This document shows positions 1 through 5,278 of a stretch of 5,577 nucleotides of DNA, piece by piece; positions within the stretch are counted from its first letter, which is position 1; the number at the start of each line of letters is the position of its first letter. Origin of the DNA: an uncultured Chloroflexota bacterium (lineage in GTDB: Bacteria > Chloroflexota > Dehalococcoidia > UBA3495). Position numbers and translations under genes: made by a program. The notes beneath the pieces are model-generated. The model did no database searches and was not told where the DNA came from. It was given only the letters and a program-made list of their open reading frames with translations. Location of the stretch: assembly GCA_913031095.1 (NCBI GenBank), contig CAJWGH010000082.1:1-5577 (forward strand). Direction: 5' to 3'.

Positions 1-1494
1 GGACTCCCGGGAGAGTACCCGTATCTGAGGGGTGTTCACGCCTCCGGATACCGTGGGCGCCTTTGGACCATGCGCATGTTCGCCGGGTTCGGTCTCCCTG
101 TAGAGACCAACGCTCGGTTCAAGTTCCTCTTGGAACAAGGCCAGACCGGCCTGAGTGTCGCCTTCGATATGCCCACGCTCTACGGCTATGACACTGACGA
201 CCCTCGCGGCGCCGGTGAGTTTGGCACCTGCGGCGTCGCTGTTTCTTCCTTGGCTGATATGGAGACCCTGTTCCAGGGAATCAAACTGGACCAGATCACC
301 ACGTCGATGACGATTAATAGTCCGGCGGCCATTATATGGGCGATGTATATAGCCCTAGCTGAGAAACAAGGCGCCTCCATGGACAAACTCGGCGGCACCA
401 TCCAGAACGATATACTCAAGGAATTTATCGCTCAGAACGAATACATATTCCCACCCGGACCTTCCATGCGCCTTGTCACGGACACAGTGGAATACGCCAC
501 CCGCAATGTGCCCCGCTGGAACCCGATCAGCATCAGCGGGTACCACATCCGAGAGGCCGGCTCGAACGCCATCCAAGAACTGGCGTTTACCCTTGCTGAC
601 GGTTTCGAATATGTACGCCATGCTCTCGACCGGGGGATGAAGATAGACGAGTTCGCACCCCGGCTAAGTTTCTTCTTCAACTCCCACAACAATTTCTTTG
701 AGGAAGTAGGCAAGTTCCGAGCGGCACGACGCATTTGGGCTAAAGAGATGCAGGAGACCTTCGGCGCCAAAGACCCGCGCTCTCACCAGTTGAGGTTCCA
801 CGCCCAAACGTCGGGGCAGACCCTTACCGCCCAGCAGCCGGAGAATAATGTGGTCAGAGTGTCATTCCAGGCGATGGCCGCCGTCCTGGGTGGTTGCCAA
901 TCACTGCACACCAATGGCAAGGACGAGGCTTGGGCGCTCCCATCTGAGGAAGCCGCCCTGCAGGCTCTTCGCACTCAGCAGATAATCGCCCACGAGACGG
1001 GCATAACCGACACCGTCGATCCGCTGGGTGGCAGTTACTTCGTGGAGACCATGACCAATAACCTGGAAAAGGCCAGCTACGATTACTTTCGTCGCATTGA
1101 CGATATCGGCGGTGTTATTCCAGCCTTGGAAACCGGCTTCCTACAACGGGAGATAGCCGACGCTTCATACGTCTACCAGCAGGAAGATGATCGGAGAGAG
1201 CGCATCACTGTAGGGGTCAACGAATACCGAACGGAAGAAGGTTCTGAGATTCCTTTGCTCCGGGTTGACCGCGAAGGCGAGAAGAAGCAGGTTGAAGGTC
1301 TGAACGAGGTCCGACGTACCCGTGACAACCGGGAAGTAGCCCAGCGGTTAAAAGCTTTGGAACAGGCGGCTCGTGGTTCGGAAAACACTATGCCACATTT
1401 AGTTGAAGCCGCTAAGGCCTACGCCACCTTGGGCGAGATGATGGACGTTTTCCGGGATGTTTTCGGTGAGTACAACCCGTCCTGGGGTTACTGA
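1..1494 (+). CDS. Acyl-CoA mutase large (catalytic) subunit, methylmalonyl-/isobutyryl-CoA mutase family, 5' partial
   Basis: The frame is open from base 1 and reads straight into the family core, so the gene begins left of the window; the ATG at 70 is internal. About 497 residues are visible of a usual 550-560, so roughly 55 N-terminal residues are missing. The TIM-barrel substrate domain is recognised by [34 protein letters not shown] (the active-site His, codon 544-546), APRLSFFF and QSLHTN. The protein ends shortly after [10 protein letters not shown], with no cobalamin-binding domain and no DxHxxG motif, so it is the large subunit of a split enzyme that needs a separate B12-binding partner, not seen here. 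By family knowledge it catalyses a radical 1,2 carbon-skeleton rearrangement of an acyl-CoA in the cytoplasm. The positions equivalent to Tyr89 and Arg207 of Propionibacterium methylmalonyl-CoA mutase are Phe (79-81) and Gln (433-435), which favours an isobutyryl-CoA-type substrate. Family call is firm; substrate is inferred. Confidence 0.95.
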   Translation, partial: GLPGEYPYLRGVHASGYRGRLWTMRMFAGFGLPVETNARFKFLLEQGQTGLSVAFDMPTLYGYDTDDPRGAGEFGTCGVAVSSLADMETLFQGIKLDQITTSMTINSPAAIIWAMYIALAEKQGASMDKLGGTIQNDILKEFIAQNEYIFPPGPSMRLVTDTVEYATRNVPRWNPISISGYHIREAGSNAIQELAFTLADGFEYVRHALDRGMKIDEFAPRLSFFFNSHNNFFEEVGKFRAARRIWAKEMQETFGAKDPRSHQLRFHAQTSGQTLTAQQPENNVVRVSFQAMAAVLGGCQSLHTNGKDEAWALPSEEAALQALRTQQIIAHETGITDTVDPLGGSYFVETMTNNLEKASYDYFRRIDDIGGVIPALETGFLQREIADASYVYQQEDDRRERITVGVNEYRTEEGSEIPLLRVDREGEKKQVEGLNEVRRTRDNREVAQRLKALEQAARGSENTMPHLVEAAKAYATLGEMMDVFRDVFGEYNPSWGY

Positions 1495-1558
1495 CGATAG
1501 GTCACAAGATGGCGTAAGGAGGTGAGGAGATTACTATCCTCTCCAAAGGCCGTACATA

Positions 1559-1581
1559 CCCCGAAGGAGAATTCTTTGGGG
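1559..1581 (+). other. Hairpin in the 3' region of the mutase transcript
   Basis: The arms CCCCGAAGGA and TTCTTTGGGG pair over 10 positions, two of them G-U in RNA, around a GAA triloop. It lies 65 nt after the mutase stop and is not followed by a T tract, so it is not a classical terminator. It could stabilise the 3' end of the mRNA or be chance. The rest of the 1495-1659 gap shows no convincing gene. Confidence 0.3.
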
Positions 1582-1659
1582 CACCAATTTCTTGTGATGT
1601 TGGAGCATGGCGGGCTACGTTCTTCATGGGTGGCTCGAAATGACTACGAAGACCGACAG

Positions 1660-1701
1660 AAAAACGGCCCCGGGTTTTTGAATAAGCCCGGGGCCGTTTT
1701 T
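1660..1701. terminator. Bidirectional intrinsic terminator between convergent genes
   Basis: A perfect 10-bp GC-rich stem (CGGCCCCGGG at 1665-1674 against CCCGGGGCCG at 1687-1696) encloses a 12-nt loop. It is flanked by AAAAA on the left (1660-1664) and TTTTT on the right (1697-1701). Each transcript direction therefore reads a strong stem followed by a U run, and the A/T tails extend the pairing to 15 bp. It sits about 165 nt after the mutase stop and only 20 nt after the stop of the EF-G-like gene, so it should end both transcripts. Confidence 0.93.
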
Positions 1702-1721
1702 GTCGTTAATCCTAATATATC

Positions 1722-3770
1722 CTAGATTGATTCTTCCTCTTTGGCCCTCTTGGCGTCTTCGATTACTTTGGGTTCCAGGTTGGCTGGCACCTGATCATAG
1801 TGGTCAAATTCCAAAGAGTAAGTACCCCGGCCTTGGCTCACCGAGCGCAAGTCCTGCGCGTAGCGCTGGACCTCCGCCAACGGGACCTCTGCTTCTATGA
1901 TGGTAGTTCCATCGTCGGGATTCATGCCGAGAATCCGTCCTCGTTTTCCATTGATGTCACTGATTACCTCTCCGGTGTAGGCGTCCGGTACGTTTATTGA
2001 AAGCTTAACCACTGGTTCTAGTAGCACCGGGCCAGCGTCTCCCAGACCTTGCTTCAGAGCCTGGATGCTGGCAATCTCGAAAGACATACCTGAAGAGTCA
2101 ACGTCATGGTAACTGCCGTCGTACAAAACTGCCTTTAGGTCAACCAATGGGAAGCCCGCCAGTGACCCTTCGTCCAGTGCCTTGTTCACGCCTTTCTCTA
2201 CCGAAGGGATGTATTCCTTGGGTACGCGTCCTCCGGTGATTTCGGTAGCAAATTCAAAGCCCTGGTCACGGTCTTGAGGCTCTAATCTGAGAAGTACGTG
2301 GCCGAATTGCCCGTGACCACCCGATTGCTTCTTGTGACGGTACTCGCTGTTGGCGGTCTTGGTGATAGTCTCGCGGTACGGTACCCTGGGCATCTTCACT
2401 CGCAGGTCAGCGCCGAATTTCCGTTTAATCTTCTCTAAGGCAACCTCAATCTGGGCATCTCCAAGACCGGTAATCAGAGATTCGCTAGTGTTGGCGTCAC
2501 GGCTGAACTGCAGTGTGGGGTCCTCTTCCACGATCCTGCCGAGAGCCATGGACATCTTGTCCAAGTCGTCTTTGGACGCTGGAGTGACCGCCATTCTGAA
2601 GTAGCCAACTGGCTGCTTGATCCGGGGGAATTTTAGAGCGGCGTCGCGGATCGAAAGTGTATCGCCGGTCAGGGTTGTATTCAGTTTGCCGATGGCACCC
2701 ATGTCCCCTGCCGTAATCTCGGCAACGTTATCCTGGTTCTTGCCCTTGGGCAGATATAGCTGTCCGATGCGTTCAGCCTGTTCCCGATTGCTGTTCCACA
2801 CTTCGGAGTTGCTTTTGATTGTGCCTTGGTAGACTCTGAAGACCGAGAGCTTACCCACGAACGGGTCGGCCATTGTTTTGAAAACGAAAGCGGCAAGAGG
2901 GGCTGCGGCGTCCGCTTGGTATTCAGCCGCTTCGTCGCCTTTGGATATTACAGCGGGCTTACCGTCTATAGGCGAAGGCAGGAAGGAGCGAGTCATTTCG
3001 AGAAACTCAATTATTCCGATGGCTTCCGGAGCTGAAGAGGTTGCCAAGATCGGCACCAGTTTTCCGGCTAAGACGGCAGTTCTCACTCCGGAAATCACTT
3101 CTTCAGATGAGAGTTCTTCGCCGCTCAGGTAGCGGTCGGCTAACTCGTCGTCGCTTTCTGCAGCTGCTTCGATCAGACGTTCCCGAGCTGCTGCCACCTC
3201 GTCGGCGACTTCCGAAGGGATGTCTGTGGGTGGGTCGATGATGCTGATTACACCCTTGAAATCTTGGGCGTCCCCTAGAGGAATCTGGAACGGGATGCAC
3301 TGGCGTCCGAATGACGCCTGGATATCTGAGACGTTACGCAAGAAGTTCGCGTTCTCCCGATCCATTCTGTTGACCACGAACATCCTGGGAATCTGGGAGG
3401 ACTCGCACATGTTCCAAGACCTTTCCGTTCCCACGTCCACGCCGGTGGGGCCTGCCACGACGATGGCGGCTCCTTCTACGACGCGGAGTGCGCTTACAAC
3501 TTCGCCTAGGAAATCGTCGTAACCGGGCGTATCGAGGAAGTTGATCTTGGCGTCGCCATCAATGATTGACACGAGGCTGGTCTGGATACTGCCTCCCCGT
3601 TTCACTTCTTCCGGCTCAAAGTCTGAAACGGTGTTGCCGTCAGTGATAGTACCCATTCGGGTGGTGGCTTTTGTAGTGAACAAAGCCGCTTCGGCAAGAG
3701 AGGTCTTACCGGATCCGGAGTGGCCGAGGAGGGCCACGTTTCTCAGGTCTTTTGCATCCATGTTTGGCAT
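1722..3770 (-). CDS. Elongation factor G-like translational GTPase (EF-G2 type)
   Basis: The 682-residue product has full EF-G architecture: GTPase domain (about 1-265), domain II (about 290-370), domain III (about 384-455), domain IV (about 460-585) and domain V (about 590-670). The G motifs are GHSGSGKT (16-23), DTPG (80-83) and NRMD (134-137). The P-loop lacks the AHIDAGKT form of canonical EF-G, and the residue after DTPG is Tyr84, where canonical EF-G has the His that helps GTP hydrolysis. Domain IV keeps the SYHDVDSS tip, with His555 matching E. coli His583, important for tRNA translocation. These traits fit the paralogous EF-G2/FusA2 group, not the main fusA, and no rpsL/rpsG/tuf neighbours are visible. 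It may act on the ribosome in translocation, recycling or stress; the exact role is not readable. A longer TTG start at 3815 was rejected: it has no ribosome binding site and adds residues not expected in the family. ATG 3770 and ATG 3761 are both possible. Confidence 0.93.
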   Translation of the reverse strand: MPNMDAKDLRNVALLGHSGSGKTSLAEAALFTTKATTRMGTITDGNTVSDFEPEEVKRGGSIQTSLVSIIDGDAKINFLDTPGYDDFLGEVVSALRVVEGAAIVVAGPTGVDVGTERSWNMCESSQIPRMFVVNRMDRENANFLRNVSDIQASFGRQCIPFQIPLGDAQDFKGVISIIDPPTDIPSEVADEVAAARERLIEAAAESDDELADRYLSGEELSSEEVISGVRTAVLAGKLVPILATSSAPEAIGIIEFLEMTRSFLPSPIDGKPAVISKGDEAAEYQADAAAPLAAFVFKTMADPFVGKLSVFRVYQGTIKSNSEVWNSNREQAERIGQLYLPKGKNQDNVAEITAGDMGAIGKLNTTLTGDTLSIRDAALKFPRIKQPVGYFRMAVTPASKDDLDKMSMALGRIVEEDPTLQFSRDANTSESLITGLGDAQIEVALEKIKRKFGADLRVKMPRVPYRETITKTANSEYRHKKQSGGHGQFGHVLLRLEPQDRDQGFEFATEITGGRVPKEYIPSVEKGVNKALDEGSLAGFPLVDLKAVLYDGSYHDVDSSGMSFEIASIQALKQGLGDAGPVLLEPVVKLSINVPDAYTGEVISDINGKRGRILGMNPDDGTTIIEAEVPLAEVQRYAQDLRSVSQGRGTYSLEFDHYDQVPANLEPKVIEDAKRAKEEESI

Positions 3771-3780
3771 CGCTCCCTTT
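3771..3780 (-). promoter_or_regulatory. Ribosome binding site for the EF-G-like gene; start ambiguous
   Basis: On the minus strand AAAGGGAG precedes two in-frame ATGs. Its GGAG core is 2 nt from the ATG at 3770 and 11 nt from the ATG at 3761. Neither spacing is ideal. The 3770 start aligns better with the usual dozen residues before the RNVALLGH segment in this family, while the 3761 start has the less cramped spacing. The difference is three residues. Confidence 0.5.
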
Positions 3781-3865
3781 CTTTTGGTGATGGGGAATGG
3801 GCCAACTGGCCTCAAAGGCTCAGTGGACGTAGCAATTTGGGTGCCTACCTGTTGTTAAAACCTAC

Positions 3866-3898
3866 GGCCACGTCTACGACGTAGCGCAGTTTGTGGCC
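3866..3898. repeat. Nested inverted repeat in the leader/promoter of the EF-G-like gene
   Basis: GGCCAC (3866-3871) is repeated inverted as GTGGCC (3893-3898). Between them lies a second inverted repeat, CTACGACGTAG (3874-3884), with a single central base, and a third CTACG copy sits just outside at 3862-3866. It falls immediately downstream of the proposed minus-strand -10 box, so it would form the very 5' end of the mRNA, or act as an operator at the start site. It may be a 5' structure that regulates or stabilises the message; no known riboswitch class is recognised. Confidence 0.5.
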
Positions 3899-3900
3899 CC

Positions 3901-3929
3901 ATTTTATGGGTTTTAGGTCAGTCGCGCAA
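3901..3929 (-). promoter_or_regulatory. Candidate promoter of the EF-G-like gene
   Basis: Read on the minus strand, TTGCGC (3924-3929) and TAAAAT (3901-3906) are separated by 17 bp. The -10 matches the sigma-70 consensus at 5 of 6 positions and the -35 at only 3 of 6. Transcription would begin near 3894, giving a leader of about 125 nt. The weak -35 makes this a moderate call. Confidence 0.4.
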
Positions 3930-3973
3930 TATGGACCGTGGAGCCTGCCCCAACGGATCTGAGAGAAGACTGA

Positions 3974-4001
3974 TTGACACTCCTGTGGCCAACGATATAA
4001 T
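3974..4001 (+). promoter_or_regulatory. Consensus sigma-70-type promoter for the ridA-like/RAM operon
   Basis: TTGACA (3974-3979) and TATAAT (3996-4001) both match the housekeeping consensus at all six positions, with a 16-bp spacer, one base short of the optimum. Transcription would start near 4008, leaving a leader of about 106 nt before the ATG at 4114. Two perfect hexamers at this spacing are unlikely by chance in an intergenic region. Confidence 0.82.
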
Positions 4002-4007
4002 GGGCAC

Positions 4008-4113
4008 CTATCGAAGCAGGGCGCCTAAGTAAACGGACTTACGGGCTTGGAGCAAGGTAAGCCTCTGTGGCGATACATCAACGTTGATAATTGAAGATTT
4101 AAGGTAGGTTTGT
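4008..4113 (+). other. Structured 5' leader of the ridA-like operon
   Basis: The untranslated leader contains two neighbouring hairpins: TAAGT/ACTTA (4026-4030 with 4037-4041, extendable by two C-G pairs across a bulge) and GGCTT/AAGCC (4044-4048 with 4059-4063). The second competes with a CTTG/CAAG hairpin (4046-4049 with 4053-4056), so alternative folds are possible. A 12-bp palindrome follows at 4077-4088, then the ribosome binding site AAGGTAGG (4101-4108), 5 nt before the start. No known riboswitch signature is recognised and there is no T-tract attenuator. With the promoters and inverted repeat listed separately, this accounts for the 343-bp gene-free stretch 3771-4113, where no gene was found. 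Confidence 0.4.
4077..4088. repeat. Perfect 12-bp palindrome, possible operator
   Basis: ATCAACGTTGAT is identical to its own reverse complement. It lies about 70 bp downstream of the proposed start of transcription and 25 bp before the RidA-family start codon. As DNA it has the size and symmetry of a dimeric repressor site, here acting as a roadblock; as RNA it could only make a tight, poor hairpin, so the DNA reading is preferred. The regulator is unknown. Confidence 0.4.
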
Positions 4114-4500
4114 ATGTCCAGAAAAGAGATAATTTCCACTGACAAGGTAACGGCCGGAGCGGCTCCATTGTCTCAAGCCACCAAGCTCGGAGACCTTGTC
4201 TTTGTTGCTGGCAATACCGGTCGCCATCCCACCAACGGCGAAGTTGGCAACGGCATAAAGGAGCAGACCAGGTACGCCTTGGAACGAATCTCTTTGATAT
4301 TGGATGCGGCTGGCTCGTCCATCGACAATGTGCTGACCAATACCTGCTATGTGTCAAACCGGGATGACCTGCCGGGCTTCAATGAAGTCTACGCAGAGTT
4401 CTTCACCCATGATCGGCCTGCCCGAACTACAGTAGTCGTCAATTTCGGAGACCCAAACAACCTTGTAGAGGTCACCAGCACCGCCTACATCTCAGACTGA
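4114..4500 (+). CDS. RidA/YjgF/YER057c/UK114 family protein
   Basis: At 128 residues this matches the family exactly (E. coli RidA has 128). The single-domain chorismate-mutase-like fold is recognised from APLSQATKLGDLVFVAGNTG near the N-terminus, the central helix with ALERISLILDAAGSS, and the C-terminal PARTTVVVNF. Arg104 and Glu119 align with E. coli RidA Arg105 and Glu120, the pair used in 2-aminoacrylate/imine hydrolysis, so deaminase activity is plausible. However, the positions of E. coli Tyr17 and Ser30 are Leu19 and Ala32, so the pocket differs from archetypal RidA and the substrate may differ. Family members work as cytoplasmic homotrimers that quench reactive enamine/imine intermediates of amino-acid metabolism. 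The start follows AAGGTAGG with 5-nt spacing. It is first in an operon with the RAM-domain gene 17 nt downstream. No symbol is given because the subfamily is uncertain. Confidence 0.92.
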   Translation: MSRKEIISTDKVTAGAAPLSQATKLGDLVFVAGNTGRHPTNGEVGNGIKEQTRYALERISLILDAAGSSIDNVLTNTCYVSNRDDLPGFNEVYAEFFTHDRPARTTVVVNFGDPNNLVEVTSTAYISD

Positions 4501-4517
4501 GACCAGAGAGGTACCTG

Positions 4518-4748
4518 ATGGCGGCTAGGGCATACATATTTATCGAGACCCAGGTCGGCAAATCCCGGGACGTGGCAACGGCTCTCCAGGCTCTTTCTGG
4601 CGTGCCGTCAGTGGATGTAGTCACCGGGGAGTTCGACATCATTGCCCTGGTGGAAGCGCCCGATATGGTAGCGATGGCCGACCTGGTAACTGGCCAGGTC
4701 CAGTCGATCCCCGGGGTTACCCGGACCATCACATGCGTCGCGGCATAG
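4518..4748 (+). CDS. Stand-alone Lrp/AsnC-type ligand-binding (RAM) domain protein
   Basis: The 76-residue protein is just the C-terminal alpha/beta (beta-alpha-beta-beta-alpha-beta) domain of Lrp/AsnC regulators, without the N-terminal helix-turn-helix. Diagnostic features are the first strand AYIFIETQVGK, the helix ending before SGVPSVDVVTGEFDII (the conserved G-x-[FY]-D turn where effectors bind between subunits), and the last strand IPGVTRTITCVAA. Such single-domain proteins form dimers and ring-like octamers and in known cases bind amino acids; without a DNA-binding domain it cannot act as a classical repressor alone. It could sense a ligand, modulate a full-length Lrp partner, or assist an enzyme. 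A GAGAGG ribosome binding site lies 6 nt before the ATG, and the 17-nt gap from the RidA-family stop implies co-transcription. No clear terminator is seen in the 48 bp before the convergent gene. Confidence 0.88.
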   Translation: MAARAYIFIETQVGKSRDVATALQALSGVPSVDVVTGEFDIIALVEAPDMVAMADLVTGQVQSIPGVTRTITCVAA

Positions 4749-4796
4749 TTCCATTAGTCATCTTTTCGAAACATTGTTGACTGTTCAGCCTGTGTG

Positions 4797-5108
4797 CTAT
4801 CCCACCTTTCTATAGATTGTGTGTGACCGGTTGGTGGCGTGAGGTCTGATTTGCGTGGGCCAGTCCCCCTTCTCCGATTCTGCTAACCACCCATTTGACG
4901 TTGGAATCTCAGGAGAATCGATGTCGTACAGCGCGGCGTAGCGGGCCATCCCTTCATTGTTGGTCGATTCGACCTTGTAGCGGACGCAGCCATTAACTCC
5001 AGGCGCCTTCACGATATTAGGCACGTGTTGGGTATCGTAAACTCGGTTGAACTCGTCTTCCATATCCGCAGGAATGTCCATCATCACTAGATAAGCGTAG
5101 TTACCCAT
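4797..5108 (-). CDS. Small dimeric alpha/beta-barrel (ferredoxin-like) protein, DUF4286/EthD-like
   Basis: The 103-residue protein has the order expected of a dimeric alpha/beta-barrel: strand (YAYLVMMDIP), helix (EDEFNRVYDTQHVPNIVKAP), strand (VNGCVRYKVE), strand (RYAALYDIDSPEI), helix, and a final strand ending TIYRKVG. The D-x-x-H-V-P segment after the first helix, followed by the PGV turn, is typical of EthD-like and DUF4286-like families. Some members of this fold degrade or bind aromatic or heme-like ligands; others have no known role. No catalytic assignment is made. Start ATG 5108 is supported by AAGGTGAG 5 nt upstream. It is transcribed in the same direction as the CMD-like gene 170 bp upstream, possibly as one unit serving the breakdown of an organic compound, though this is only context. 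It converges on the RAM gene with a 48-bp gap. Confidence 0.85.
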   Translation of the reverse strand: MGNYAYLVMMDIPADMEDEFNRVYDTQHVPNIVKAPGVNGCVRYKVESTNNEGMARYAALYDIDSPEIPTSNGWLAESEKGDWPTQIRPHATNRSHTIYRKVG

Positions 5109-5278
5109 AAGTACTCACCTTCCAAATATTCAGCGTTGTACGGCTGCCTGCCTGTGGTGGTTGACTCCAGGTAGGCCTGCACGTAGAATCCGAAGCTCAG
5201 CGACCGGTAGTGTGCCGCTCCTTCAGCGGTTCCTTCGCTTCGGCGGGCCGGCCGCTCTTTCTATTCATGGCGTAAGCC

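Noticed and set aside
1522..1725. 67-codon plus-strand frame starting with GTG after the mutase
   Set aside because: The purine-rich AAGGAGG overlaps the GTG itself so it cannot act as its ribosome binding site, the frame runs through the terminator hairpin into the end of the opposite gene, and the product resembles no protein I know.
3771..3815. TTG start giving a 697-residue EF-G-like protein
   Set aside because: No ribosome binding site precedes it, and a good purine tract sits before the downstream ATGs; the 15 extra residues are not expected for the family.
2350..3858. Several plus-strand frames of 66-105 codons opposite the EF-G-like gene
   Set aside because: All lie antisense to a clear, full-length conserved coding frame and show no recognisable protein features; they are shadows of its codon pattern.
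4000..4032. Ten-codon leader peptide frame (ATG at 4000, TAA at 4030-4032)
   Set aside because: The ATG overlaps the -10 box of the promoter, so it would not be transcribed and cannot be a leader peptide.
4749..4796. Possible terminator between the RAM gene and the convergent alpha/beta-barrel gene
   Set aside because: Only imperfect short pairing (GAACA with TGTTTC, minus strand) and no T run; not strong enough to call.
5215..5229. Short hairpin CCGCT/AGCGG downstream of the CMD-like gene
   Set aside because: Only five pairs with no T tract on the minus strand; not a credible terminator.
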